Positions 35,901 through 49,600 of a stretch of 64,000 nucleotides of DNA are shown here, piece after piece; the first letter of the stretch is position 1, and each line of letters begins with the position of its first letter. Source of the stretch: Terebella lapidaria (taxonomy: Eukaryota > Annelida > Polychaeta > Terebellida > Terebellidae); contig OX424564.1 of NCBI GenBank assembly GCA_949152475.1, positions 26,348,165-26,412,164 of the forward strand, read 5' to 3'. Position numbers and translations under genes: made by a program. The notes beneath the pieces were generated by a model. The model made no database searches. It saw nothing but the letters and a program-made list of their open reading frames with translations, and was not told the DNA's origin.

Positions 35901-36279
35901 TGACGAATTACGTCTCAACGGTATTTAGATACATGACGCAATTATTTAGGTCTCCATGAAAGTTGATTTAGGTAACGACGTAAATAATAACGTCGTGTCG
36001 TAATTCTATTTAGGTAATGACCTATTTCATTTACGACTCGATGGTTCTGATTTACAACGCGACTCTACATCAGAATGTGGTTTAAGGTCGTTACCTAAAT
36101 CGACTTACGTCGCGACGTTAATACTTACGTCGTGACCTAATTAAATTTGCGTCCGGACATAAATATTTAGGTTGTTACCTAAATGAATTAAGGGTGTGAC
36201 CCTAAATATTTCGGTCGTTACCTAAATATAATTACGACGCGACGTAAATATTGAATTTTGACGGGCCTATGCTTCCATA
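32939..36279. mobile_element. 3.34-kb foldback element, TATGGAAGC ends, 6-bp TSD
   Basis: The left end TATGGAAGCATAGGCCCGTC is matched by an inverted copy ending at 36279. GTTGTG flanks both sides (32933-32938 and 36280-36285). Terminal arms are about 430-450 bp and made of variants of TTTAGGTAACGACCTAAAT and ACGTCGCGACGTAA, which are themselves near-palindromic. The middle holds a copy of the 14.5-kb dispersed repeat and poly-G tracts. No transposase was found. Confidence 0.85.
34310..35010 (+). repeat. Dispersed repeat, copy 2
   Basis: Inverted relative to the 14480-15145 copy. Includes AATGGCGGAGCCGATGG, ATTCTGGGAACG-complement and GCAGGCGTATC blocks. It lies inside the 3.34-kb foldback element. 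Confidence 0.75.
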
Positions 36280-37950
36280 GTTGTGAACCAGAAATGGAAC
36301 AGAGCCTTCGGCCGAGAAGCACTGGCAAATGACATGGGAAATCGAACATACTGTGTCTGGTAAAAAAATAAACATGTCTAGAACCATTAGTAAGTGCACC
36401 TTGCTAAAAGGCGTCTCAGGTATCGTGTGCCAGAACCAAACAACAGAAACGAGAGCCAATTAATAATATTTGGATGGAATAATCCTGACTTTATATTATC
36501 TCCCTCGTTTCTTGTACATTTGTACTTGAATTGCCGTTTCACAGTATAAGCTCCATCCTATGCAATCAGTTTGGGATGCATCTATAAAAAGAATATAATG
36601 CGTAAGCGGGTATACATGTTATGGTGGAAAGCATGAAATGAATGCAACTGTATTTTATGTTATATTTTCACTAGCTGTGTTCATTGCGTTATGGTGGATT
36701 TCATCGTTATCTAGTTGACAAGTACATCAAATATATGACAAATCTACAGCAAGAATTCGTTATACTAATTTTCTCTAGGATTTAAGACGGGTGCCACATG
36801 TGGGGCAGAATATGCTCACTCTTTCCGGAACACCTGATTTCAACTTCTGGTTCTTCAAGTTCCATAGCGTTTTCTCGATTTAGCCTGACAATGGAATTTC
36901 ACAATTGATAACGGACTCGGTTTTGTTCGCTCGGAATACTTTATGCTATTGTTCTATTGTATCCATGTTTATCGTACAACTCACATGTTTTCAAAGGTGA
37001 GTTTTCAACAGAGTGCAATGGAACAAATATCACTGGCAATAATTGTATGAGCTCATTTGAACATGATTTGCATTGACCTGAATATTGCATCGTTGTCACG
37101 GATAAGCTGCATCAATTGGTTGCTGAATGATAATATTGTTTTCTGGCTGTGCCAACTTGATATTTGATCTTATCATATGTCTCATCATTGCGTTCCTATC
37201 TTATTCAATGTCATTTGGCGAGTGCAATAAATATCCATATTGCATTGTTGGTTTTATTGCACTGGCCAGAACTCGTTGCTATGACGTCACTCATTGTGAG
37301 GTCACTCATTGTCTCTTTTGTGTTGGAAAATGTTATTGTACACATACAATAAACCAAATACTACATTGTACTGGAATTTATTTCTCACTTGGTTCATCCC
37401 AGTACAATGCAGTATTTGGTTAATGTAGTGACATATTGAACAGACAAAGAAGGCAAAATGTTTATTGAATGACACATCCGACATCAGTATCAGTGGGCAT
37501 GTTTCAACAAGTACAAATTGAATATGATATGATAATTTATGACAGACTAGTTACAATCTAATCAGTTTATAGCAATACAGTCGACACAAAACGCATCAAT
37601 CTGGTGAAGAACAGAAAAATCCTGTGCAATGTCAAGCATCACTCTGACAGAGATCGAGTTGTGAGAATGAATAAATTATTACTCAAGTGAAAACATGCAT
37701 ACACCTGATGAATGAAAGTTAATCATTCCAGTGAATTGCAGATGTACAGATCTATCTGTGTTTCGGTAATTTTTATATCACCTACATAGGAATTGTTTCG
37801 TGTGAGACTATGAATATAATCGAACTTTGTCCAAATTATTGTAAATTTGTTGTATTAGTGACAAATTGGTTGTGTAATACTGCTCTGGATGGCAGTTGTT
37901 GATCTCATTCGAATAGAGACTAGAGAAAACTGAATATGCTACTTTTTTTA
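36280..37950. other. Intergenic, nothing coding supported
   Basis: AT-rich. Holds the small hairpin at 37350-37422 only. Confidence 0.35.
37350..37422. repeat. Hairpin, AACCAAATACTACATTGTAC
   Basis: TAAACCAAATACTACATTGT, then ACTGG, pairs with CCAGTACAATGCAGTATTTG, then GTTA, around a loop of about 22 bases. Confidence 0.75.
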
Positions 37951-38110
37951 GGTTACTGGACCTATGCTTCGATAACCTATCGCAATGGCGTTGCGTCCGT
38001 CCGTCATCCATCGTTCGCTACATTTTTATCTTTAAAGAACCTTTCTGAAATTTTACACAAAAATGTTTCAAGAGGGGGTATTTTTAATTTTCTGATTTTC
38101 GCATAAGAAT
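37951..38110 (+). repeat. 'GGTAACC' element fragment
   Basis: GGTTACTGGACCTATGCTTC, then GATAACCTAT..GGCGTTGCGTCC, marks the conserved start. The rest is lost. Confidence 0.7.
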
Positions 38111-39027
38111 ATAACCAATATGAACAGTGAAATTAAATCGCATCAGCAACTCTCATTTCAATACATTTGAGTCGTTGCGAATCACTATTTTGGTGAAATA
38201 TTTTGGACAATATCCCAAGTTTCCAAACAGGTTTTGTTTTGCATCGCATTATATACTTGTACATCTATACCTCCGTGAGATGTACATGTACACTGTGACA
38301 TGTTTTGGTGCGACATGTCAAAAAAAAAGGTTTGTCTGTAGTTGTGAAATCAGGAACATTCAAGACATATCTGTAAAATTATTGTGACAACACATGGGTA
38401 TACATGTACACCCAGTTATGAATGAGGCGATATGTACACATGTTTACTATACCTCAAGCGAAAATGCCGTGATGTAATTGGTCAATCGCCACTGAACAAT
38501 TTTACGTACTAGTTCACGTTCCTGGAAATCAATCACCCGCCGTGCAGTAGTTTGATTTCCTATACCTCAGGCGAAAACACCATCATGTTACTCGCCATGC
38601 AGTAGTTTGATATACCTCATCGTTTCTTACCTTTTGTAATGCAATTACTACCATCGGCCAAAAAACATTACGACACTCAGCTTCGCCTCGTGTGGTAATG
38701 TTCCTGCTTCGGGTAGTAATTCCACGTACCTGCAGAGCAACACTACCATATTTGTATAATACTTCAACGTTAGGCCTGAAGACAATTAATATTCTGTTTC
38801 TCGTCTTCCTATTTTTTTTTCAAAATTGGGTAGGGAGGGACTTTCATTTCATTTTTATTTCGCAAATAATACCGCCCTCAGCTCATGAGAAAATTGGGTA
38901 GGGAGGCACTTTTTATTTATCATTTTTGGCGGAACGACATTTTACACTTGAAAAAAAAAACACAAGTGCATTCAAGCCCAAACAAATCAAGCCGTTATAA
39001 TTGAAATCATGTGTACATGATTTTATA
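38111..39027. other. Intergenic with short direct repeats
   Basis: AAATTGGGTAGGGAGG occurs twice (about 38824 and 38891) and TATACCTCA.GCGAAAA twice (about 38450 and 38560). No gene. Confidence 0.45.
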
Positions 39028-39150
39028 GGGTTATTGCACAATATGGGGTTTTATGCCCGAGGGCCAAGTCTTTGAGAAGCCCGACGCGAAGCGGAGGGCT
39101 TCTTGAAGACTTGGCCCGAGGGCATGACACCCCATATTGTGCAATAACCC
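39028..39150. repeat. Long near-perfect palindrome
   Basis: GGGTTATTGCACAATATGGG at the left is mirrored at the right end. Inner blocks GCCCGAGGGCCAAGTCTT and GAAGCCC also pair, giving a stem of about 54 bp around GACGCGAAGCGG. Very different in composition from its AT-rich flanks. Confidence 0.85.
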
Positions 39151-39199
39151 GTTTATCATATGCCAGTGGATGTCGGGGACATTTTAGTATGTTTCAAAT

Positions 39200-39779
39200 G
39201 ACTGAATCATATCCGATGAGAAAGAAATAAGCAAGAAATACATCTTTTATTCACACGTTTATTCGATTCACATGCCATTTCAGCGTTCCAAGAGCATCAG
39301 CGTAAAACGTAAATTGGCGGCAAAAACGTCAAACATAATGGAATCGGGCCAAGAGAGCGACCATGTGCTTTTGTTTACCCTTCAAAATAATGACGTTTTC
39401 TTGAACTGGAAGCTGCCCGGGCAAGTGTGGAATTTACAGCCCGCCGGGCAGAAGTTTGTTATTGGAAGAATAGGCACAGCTATTGAAAAACAATATACAT
39501 AGAAATGGTGTATTTTCAGGTCTAAGTTTGTTGACAGTAATTTAAATTACGTACCTATTAATACATGGTTAATTTCATAACGGACCGGTTATCGGGACCA
39601 AGTGGCAAATAACGGACCGAGCGGCAGCGAGGTCTGTTATGACTCTGTTATGACAGACTCTGTTATGTTACGAGGTCTGTTATGTTATGTCTGTCCGTCT
39701 CCCTCCGAGACGGGAGGGTTAGTCAGGGGGAGGTGCATGATACAAGTACAACCATGGATCCACCCACCTCAGACTCCAT
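39200..39779. other. Intergenic, unassigned ORF
   Basis: A 76-codon frame at 39272-39502 is not recognised. TCTGTTATG is repeated several times at 39634-39690. Confidence 0.3.
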
Positions 39780-40376
39780 CCCCCACCCTATGCAGGTGTC
39801 CTAGGGCCATTGAGTACTCCACCCCCCCCCCCCCCTACCCCAGCCCATTCAGGTGTCCTGGGACTCAATCCCCCCACCCTACCCCACCCCATGCAGGTGT
39901 CCTGGGAATCCCCCCCCCCACCCCACTCCACCCCATGCAGGTGTCCTGGGACTCCACCCCCCACCCCACCCCACCCCACCCCATGCAGGTTTCCTAGGAC
40001 TCCACCCACCCCACCCCACTCCACCCCATGCAGGTGTCCTGGGACTCCACCCCCCACCCCACCCCACCCCACCCCATGCAGGTTTCCTAGGACTCCACCC
40101 ACCCCACCCCCACCCCACCCCACACCATGCAGGTGTCCTGGGACTCCACCCCCCACCCCACCCCACCCCACCCCATGCAGGTTTCCTAGGACTCCATCGC
40201 ACTCCCACCCCACCCCATGCAGGTGTCCTGGGACTCTCCCCCTGCCTCATAACCCAACCTCACCCCATGCAGGTGTCCTGGGACTCTATCGCACCCCCAC
40301 CCCACCCCACCCCATGCAGGTGTCCTGGGACTACCCCCTCCATCCCTACCCTACCCCATGCAGGTGTCCTGGGGGG
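39780..40376. repeat. C-rich minisatellite, about 60-bp units
   Basis: Units carry CCCCATGCAGGT(G/T)TCCT and GGGACTCCA or AGGACTCCA plus a variable (CCCCA)n tract. GTGTCCTGGG and TTTCCTAGG units alternate, making a dimeric period of about 120 bp. The ends carry long C and G homopolymers. ORFs here are artefacts. Confidence 0.9.
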
Positions 40377-40643
40377 GGGGGGATGGAGGGCGGGGCAGTC
40401 TGGATGGAGGACCAGTCATTGTGTACAGTCTTGTATTCAGGGTTATGTATTACTGCAGGGCATATATAAGGTGGTATTTTCACATCCATTAGTTCAAATA
40501 TATTCATATGTTTGTTATGATGCCAGATTCTGACAGATGCTTTATCTACCTGTTCATTATATGAGAAACCTTGAGTATCAATCATAATGTGACAAACAAA
40601 CTTGCCCAGGGTGACATAATTGAATTTTTTTGTGTAATTTCAG

Positions 40644-43600
40644 GTGATTCTGATTCCCTGTATGATGACGAGGATTATGAGCCACAGCAAGATGTGGAAA
40701 CAGATTCACATGATTCAGAGTCCTCAAGTTCAGGTATGCATGGTACATTTACTATTATAACACCACAGGTATTTGGTACTCTTACCCTGGATATACCAGT
40801 TATGTTCAGAATCATGTACATTGTACATATTATAGTATCTGCTTATACCTTGTCTTTGTTTTCTTTTTTTTCAATTTTTCACCATGCAGTCATAAATAAA
40901 TTTTATTCAGCACCTCCACCATTTTGGATTTGGGGAGCAAATGTAGGATAAAGTGCCACTCTGGGCAAATGTGGACATGGCCAATCAGTGCGATGGTCTG
41001 TGCACCATGTGACCAGTTTTGTAACAATCACAGCCTGTGTCTCGGGTTGTCCACATTCTTTTTACATGCAACCCAGATTTTGGGGTTTTTTTTTCAGGCG
41101 CGATGGCCGAGTGGTTGGTTACCAGGTTACATAAGAGCCATAACCGAACCAAGAGCCATAACCGGCATGGGTTCGATCAGACGATCATAATTGTTGGGGG
41201 ATTTTCTCCCTGCTTGCACACTTGGCAGTGTTCCCTTGACTCAAATGTCACGTAAAATGGCGGCCCTTAATTAACAAAATCGCGGTCCCTCTAAAAAATG
41301 TTGTGAAGGGCTGTGAAAGTCCCCTCGGAGAACGGGATGTACCCTGGTAGTGACCACTCTCAGGAGACCAAATTCCAAATTGTGAAACGCTTCGTTAATG
41401 TTGACAAAGTGCTATATACATGATATAAGGACCAATTATTGTTTTGAGCAAAATGTAGTCCCCAAATATCTTGTGTTGAACTGTACTTTAATGTCACCTG
41501 CTTTGTACTTATCATTTTTTGATTCTCCTTCCTACAGATGAGATGGCTGGTAGTAATCATGGTAATGCGCCTGATGTGCCGAAGGCATCAACCAAAAGTA
41601 AGGAGAGGAGTAAGTTATTTTCCATTTAGTTTTGTGATTCTATTTGAGTAGGATGCTGGGTGGGGTGCTCATAAATGTTGAGCAAAAGACAATATCAATT
41701 TTGTATGGATTTCAATGATGTTATGTTTGATTACTGGTACATTCCTGGTCATTCCATCTAACCAGACTGACTTTTCTGGAAGAATGAGTGAACTTCAGTC
41801 GATTTTGTCAAATCTTCAGGGAATTTTTAGCTATTTATCATCATCTTGCTCAGGGATCGGAAAAAATGACTTACATTATGTACATGTAGAGGGCAAGAAT
41901 TGTATAATATATCTAGCTGTGTTTAAATTTGTTTTGCAAAAACTTTCCTCATATTACATTTCTTAGCGGAATAAAGATCATGAAATACCCAAATTAGTCC
42001 TGTGATCCGATTAGGCCTAGTGCCCAACATTTAACATTGGAGTAGATTGCCAACTTTTTCAATTTTCAAGATAGAAGTATAAAATTTGGTGAAAAAATAT
42101 GTTTTTGTGCCAAATGGATGCATATAAAATTTCAAATTGATACGACCACCCTAAAAGAAGTTATCGCCAAAAATCATATGAGGTTTTGTGTTGAACTTGA
42201 GTATATGAGGTCCGCGCTTTCTGTCACATACCCTAGCATTGGAAGGCCTAATCGCGATCACTGCCACCTGGCGAATATGTCGCTGATTACTCATTTCGTA
42301 GTGCTGCCACCTGGCGAGTTGTAAGTTTTGGCAGCTGACAAGTTGATTTCGTTCGTTGTTTCAATCGAAATTTTGATCGTAAATTTGACTGTTCGAACTA
42401 AACGAGTCAATTTGAAAATTATTTTCTTGAATAATTTTTGGTGTTCGAATTATTAGAGTGTTCGAACTAATTGAATAAATACGGTACAACATTGTGTGAA
42501 AATCACTGAATCCATGTATTCTCAAAATAACATTTGTGTGAATCGTGGTAGTCCTAGAATCGAAAATAAATTTTCTTGGCAACACAAAGCAAATCCTTAT
42601 GGCAGGTAATAAGGTGCGGCCTTGATATATCACTACTTCTGTGACCAATCTTCAGATGTTTAGTGCCCAAGGATACCAGCATTATATAAGTACATTATGA
42701 TGAGCCTCTTTCATAACGCTCATCATGCAGAGCTCGAACTCGATGTCATGATTGCTGTATTGGTCCTAATAGTGGCACGCACCATAATAGTAGAGCACCC
42801 CCTTTCTCCCAAATTTTTTTTCAATTTTTGTGACCTTTCTGGTGGAATCTTAATGTTCCATTGCACACATAGCACATTTATTACTTGAATCATGATGAAG
42901 CAGATTTAACTATCCCTTCTCAAATTTGACCAAGTTTGACCTCAATTTTGCACGTGTTGCTGCAGGAGTTTTGGCTCATGGTGCTACCAACTCGGTACAT
43001 AATATGTGTAAGTTGGTCTATGTACACTGTATGCCTGTAAAACAGCTTAGGTCTGTATTGTGAGAACATACATGAAAGCGAATCATATTTTTGGTGTGAA
43101 AAAATATGATTTGTGATCTTGAATTTGAAGTGCCGGTAAACTACATCATGTTTGGTGCGACATGTATATGTACTTGATGTTGCAGTGCTCAATAATATCT
43201 ACTTTTTTGTTTGTTAGACAAGTGTACTCGCAGGAAGAAACGTTGCCCCGAATGTGACATATTTGTGTTCCACATTCCGCGCCATCTACGGGCCGTGCAC
43301 GACTATGACTTATCGTCAAGCACTCTGTACGGCAAGGACCGTTCCAAGTTAAAGTCATATCCCGTTCCTAGGTGCTCATTTAGATGTCAGAGACTCGACA
43401 AGCATTTGAGGCGAAAGCATAAAATGACAAAGGAAGAACAGAAACTCTATTCAAAAATTGCGAAGAGAATGGCAAAACAGGTACTTCTATTCATTATACA
43501 GTGATGAAAAAGCACAGTTTGTACATCTTATTATGTACATTAAATGTGCTAACCTGTATTGCGGATATGTAATCGAATAACCTATTGCTGTGACATTGTG

Positions 43601-46600
43601 TTTGTCGTCGTTGTCTGTTATCCTACTAGATTTTTATCTTTAATATTTACAGCCGAATCTTCTTGAAATTTTTTTACCGAAAAGTATTTCAAAAGAGAGG
43701 TTTTTTGGTTCTTTATATTTGCATTTTTTTTCCAAAATGGCAGCCATTTTTGATGAAAAACAGCCAATCTGTTGGCCCAGCTTTCATAAACTGTCTGATC
43801 AGTTTTTTTTTCTTCGAAAGAGTCCTTTCATTTACCTTTGTGATATTCATAGTAAGTTTCCTTTTCCTTGAATTGCCTGTCTGTGCATGGTGGCCATTTT
43901 GATTCTCGTTTGGAAATTGAGTTACTGACCATGCGTTTCCATGCAAAAACAAACTGTTGTACTCTTCTCAAAAACTATACCATCTGTTTTGAGATTTTTT
44001 TCTCTTCAGAACAAGCAATTAAGGGTTCTTGATGTTTTAGTAAGGATGGAGACTGGAGAGCCCTGAGATGCTCGTTAGTCCCATGAAGGTCTGCTATGCA
44101 CAAATTGACATATGGGGCTATACCACTCTTAAATAGGGCTAATGTTTGTATTACAAGCATATAGGAAGTCATATATGGTGCATCTATTGGTGACCTTCAA
44201 CTTGACCTCAGATAGCCTTGGAGGCTGACTCTCAGGGTCATGCCTGACATGTGAGTGGGCCTATAATGACAGAGTGCTTGTACTGAGCATGTGTTCGAAT
44301 TATGAACATATAGGAAGTCTTATAACTTACCTAATTGGTGGCCTTTGAATATGACCTCTGACGACCTTGAGTGCTCGATATCAAGGCTGAAGTGATATGT
44401 GTAAATTTACCTCTGAGGCTAAAACTCGTATTAAAAGCATATAGGAAGCTGTGTATTACAAATCAATCGAGGAACTTGGACTTGAGCTTCAGATGATTTT
44501 GAAGGCTGAATATCGGCCGCTGCAGACAAAATGGTTGAGCTTAACTGACGTTATGTATTGTATTACAGGCATATTTAGCATATAATGGTGTCTCTTTCGA
44601 TGAGCCTGAAGTTGATCAATGTGACCTTGACTGGTGAATTTCAAGGTTATACATGCAAAGGTTGAAACTAAAATTGAACGGTAACCTATCTTAGCTCTCA
44701 ATCTAATTTTTGTTGTTGTTAAATGACAGAACCGTCCACGGAAAAGGCGATCGCAGACTCGAGGTAAGCTTTTTATCGCAACTGTTCGGGCCTATTACTG
44801 TTCAGAGTGCATTTTTGTGGAGTCATACTTCGCATTGAAAAATGTTGTATGTTGTTCTGTCTCTCTGTTCGTGAAGCTGACCAGTCGGGACCAAGTAGCA
44901 GTGGGGATGTCAGATCAAAAACACCATGTCTGGAGGAAAAAGTGCTTAACAGTTTCTGTAGTTAACATCATAAAAATACCTGGCTTTTATTTTCAAGAAA
45001 GCATATGAGTCTCGCACTGAAAAATGTTGTATGTTGTTCTGTTTCTTCGTTTGTGAAGCTGACCAGTCGGGACCAAGTAGCAGTGGGGATGTCAGGTCAA
45101 AAACACCACGTCTGGAGGGAAAAAGTGCTTAACAGTTTCTGTAGTCAACATCATAAAAATACCTGGCTTTTATTTTCAAGAAAGCATATGAGTCTCGCAC
45201 TGAAAAATGTTGTATGTTGTTCTGTTTCTTTGTTTGTGAAGCTGACCAGTCGGGACCAAGTAGCAGTGGGGATGTCAGGTCAAAAACACCACGTCTGGAG
45301 GAAATAGGTGCTTAACAGTTTCTGTAGTCAACATCATAAAAATACCTGGCTTTTATTTTCAAGAAAGCATATGAGTCTCGCACTGAAAAATGTTGTATGT
45401 TGTTCTGTTTCTTTGTTTGTGAAGCTGACCAGTCGGGACCAAGTAGCAGTGGGGATGTCAGGTCAAAAACACCACGTCTGGAGGAAAAAGGTGCTTAACA
45501 GCTTCTGTAGTCAACACTGTAAAAAATATGGTATTTCAAAAAATCTGCTGATAAGTCATTTGGCAGTAACTTTGTGAATGATAATTCCTACATGTAAATT
45601 TTGCTTTGAACCTGATGTGTCTTGATTCACACTCTAACTGCAATCTTCAAATCAGGGATCTGCCGCTTGGAAAACAAAGGTACATGTATAAAGTTTCATT
45701 CATGCTTTGTTCATAGGCTTTCATTTATTGCAGATATTCAAGATAACAATTCTTCACCACAGACTTACTCCTCGCCACAGACATTGGCAACTATCGCCAA
45801 GTTGAAAGAAGGTAAAACATCAGAAATGATGTCTTTGGTGGATTCTTTTCAACTGCACAGTACAGAAAAACTTTTGTCTTGTTTTTCGATTAACTGACCT
45901 CTGGTCCGATATCTTATTGGCATGGTAATGCATAAGTCTGTGTATCTGTCCATCCATCGCCATTGTCCACATTTTGATATTTAATGTTTACCAGCGTTTT
46001 TATTTATTTATTTTTTTATTTTTGCGAAAAAAAGTACCCAAAATCAACCCCTGCGGCAAAACGCTTCCAACGTATATAGGATTTCTGATACGTAACATAT
46101 TTTGGTGACCTCGAACAGCATATGAATCGAGAGAGAGCTCAAAATGACTGTATGATGAGCATATCGGAAATCAGATGGTCACTGTATTATATGACTACAT
46201 TTTGCAGAGCGAATGAAGTGTTTTCTTACAGGAAGTCTTATTTCTCGGGGTCCATTTACATACTGTCAGAATGGAGCATGAGGAATACAGATTAGTTTTT
46301 ACAGACATGGAAATCTTATTCTAGAGAGGTCCTGTTTTACAGGGAGCACTGTGTGGTCGATCTTTAGGTTGTGTTGAAATTGACCTCGGATGACCTTGAG
46401 TATCAAATATCGAGGTGACATGTCTGACCTGAAAGTAAATATTGGCCTTCACAGACAATAGGCTTGTAGATAGAGTTTGAAAATGTTTTATGAGCTTGCA
46501 AAGCTTTTTTGTGTGACCTTGAAATTAGCCCCCAAGAATACCATTGTGTTCCCCACAAAATGGTCTTAAAAAACCTACATAGTAAATTTCTTGGTAACCT

Positions 46601-49600
46601 TTCTAGCCCTTGTGTTAACTTCAATCACTTTTTGTATGATTAAAGACCCGTCAATATTGTCTTTCAGAGGCGAAACATATCTCATTCATAAAATGGCTGC
46701 AGTCCCTCTCCGGTGGTCGAAAGACCCTGAAAGATTCAAAGCAAATAAGTGCTATGGTTTTGGCTGTCCAAAGTGCTGTTGATCCCAATTTTCAGAAAAG
46801 ATTTGGGGAATACAACAGATGCATTGAAACAGATTTCATTGAGATTAACCAGAGCAAACTTTCAGGCCTCCACCATCAAAAATCATCTACTCAGCCTTAA
46901 AAAGTTTGGGAATTTCTTGGTACTAAATGGTTATCCAGACATCAGTAAATCTGAGCAGGAAACTTTGGAGAGACAAATAGATCTCTGGAACACTGCGCTG
47001 ACAAAGGACATCAAAGTTCGCACAGTTGAGAAAGGAGCCAAAGACAAAGGTTCTGTATTATAGATAACAGTTGTTTTAACTGTTTTTACTGAAGTTATAG
47101 TTTTCGTACAATTACAGAAGCATGCTGGTTCCTGAAGCATAAAACATGTGGATGAAGCTTAACATTTGTTTCTTTTTCACAACATGATAATATCTGCTAA
47201 TATTTTTTTTCAACAGCTGAGATAATATCTCCTGAGCTCATAAAGTCATATGACACCTGCGCAAATGCCAGAAAGGCTGTGAGTTATTTAGGAAATTTAC
47301 CTGCTCTCACGGTTGAATCCCATACCAGGGTTCGTAATTATCTGATAGTTCAGTTGGTAGTTAGCAACGCAACAAGGCCAGGGGGTATTGTCAACCTGAC
47401 AGTTCAACAAGTAAAGGATGCGGTCTTCATATCAAATGAAGGAATGCACGTTGTGAAGGTTAATTTGTGGTTACATGAACATTCTTGTTCCTTTGTTGTT
47501 CATTGTTGTGTTTATCTCTTTATGTCCGTGCTATACATGTATGATACTATTTTCTAATCATAAAGTACTTGCTTGTACATGGCATAAGTTCCCATATATA
47601 CATGTACATTTATCCCCCTAAAATATTAATATCCATGATGTCGTATTGAAATGCTATTCGACTTGGTAACAAATTTGATGTGAATATAACTTTGATGTGA
47701 ATATAATTTCTGGAAAAAAATTCAGTGTTTGTTTTTGGCAGATCCCTATGCACAAGACTGCCACAACCCATAATGCACTGGAGCTGGGGATGAGCAGAGT
47801 ACTCTACAGCATGGTATTGTCATATATTGCGTTTCGGAGTGAGATTGTTCAAGGAAACTCATCAGAAGACAAGGTACATTGAGAGGAACCTTCTCTTAGG
47901 CAAACACACATAGCCATGAACCGTAATTCTATACAGTGGATCCTGTGTTAAAGACCACCTGGTTTGAGAGACCACCCTGTGTTTTAAGACCGCTACACTT
48001 GGTCCCAAGTGGCCTTTTATCATGTAAATGAACCTGTCATGAGAGACCACCTGTCATTTGAGACCACCTTTTTGGGGTCCCTTGGGTGGTCTCAAAACAC
48101 AGGATCCACTGTACCTATATAATCAAATTGAGAGGTGAAAATACACAACAGAGTAGTAACATTTACCGTACATTAGGTATCTAGTTACTTTTTCCTTTAG
48201 GTTTTCGTGTCGTGGACTGGGAAACCCCTCCAGCAGTCAGAGGTGGCAAACATTTTGACAGTCGAGTTATGTTCAGTGGGATACAAGTTTCGAGCAACCT
48301 GCACCAAACTGCGCAAGCTGACTGTTACTCTGGTGTGTATAGTTTGCAATAAAATTCAAAGCTGCTTTAGGTTATCTCGGTTCAATTGCATTCGAAGACA
48401 TACTGTTTTACATCTTTTCAGATATCAAGCCATCTTGGCGAAGAGGCGTCAAATCTGGCCAAATTTATGAAACACAGGGATGCTACTCAGAAGAGAATAT
48501 ATGATCTGAGTGTGAGTGAGCAGAGATCAGCTCGCATGTCGAATATCGTGGCACAGAATGATGATGAGAGGCGACTTCATCTCGGAGCAAGATGTACAGA
48601 GTGCCAGTGAAGGTGAATATATTACATACTTTCTTGATCGACTTTTCTCCTGCCATTCACAACAAACTTTAAAAGCAGGAGCTCTTGGTAACCATCAGTG
48701 TTGATTTTGAACAGTGAAAAAAAATAGAACATACAAGTTTTTTTTCAACACATCCAGATGCCAACAGAAGAGAAGTTGTTGCTCCACATGAGAATCAACG
48801 TCAGCAGCCCAGAAGTGTTAGGGAGGAAACTCGGTCACCAGTTTTTTGTGAAGGTATTGTACAGCCTTTAAGTTACCGGTAAACATAACTTCATAGTTGT
48901 CATTGTTGATCCCTCCTGTTGAGTATGCAATTTCATTTTGCACACATATATGCAGATAACAGAACAAGTGATTCGCACCAGTCTGGGAATGCTGCACCAA
49001 GTGATTATTTAGTCTTGCATGCAGGTATAATATGGTTACTTCAATTAGTGTTTAGCAAATTGTCACTGAATAATCATCCATTCATCAATTCAGATAGTAA
49101 TTATATGAATGACTATATGTCGATGGTAAAAATCAATAACAAAAAATAAAATATGAACATCTTCTGTAATAATTGTAGCATTTTTCTGGTTAGTAGAGGG
49201 AAGAAGCACAACTCGATTCTGTGAAGCTGAAGACCAACAAGGTGCATGTTCCTCTGCCTGTCCTACAGGTATGGAGTTTTTGAATGCACATATATAATAC
49301 AATATCATTGTGGGCTAAATGTCAGGGTAGCTAAGTATACCAATAAACGAGAAAGTAACATAAATTTTATTTCCATTTTCTACCAGCAGATGGGAGGACT
49401 GACGAAGACCAGTCGAATGATGCTGGAGATGCTCGTCGTTCCCCTTTCTGTCTTGGGGGTAGAGTGTTCAATTTATCAATCTCCAGCACCTATTTGTGAT
49501 AACTTGTTTTGATAAACATATCGGTGTATTTTTTCCTGTAATCTCTTTTTTCGGCGTAAGTTTTTCTTTGGTGTTAGAAGATGTGGCACTAGTTCCTATC

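Noticed and set aside
24600-39840. Poly-C/poly-G runs (about 24632, 32545, 35118, 35550, 39822) as regulatory elements
   Set aside because: Plain homopolymers with no conserved context; their lengths are also unreliable in assemblies.
39602-40533. Pro/Gly-rich ORFs on both strands
   Set aside because: Products of the (CCCCA)-rich minisatellite, open on both strands at once.
41098-41185. Functional tRNA-Leu or tRNA-Ser gene
   Set aside because: A and B boxes are present, but the acceptor and T arms do not pair and the middle has an internal duplication; SINE remnant is the better reading.
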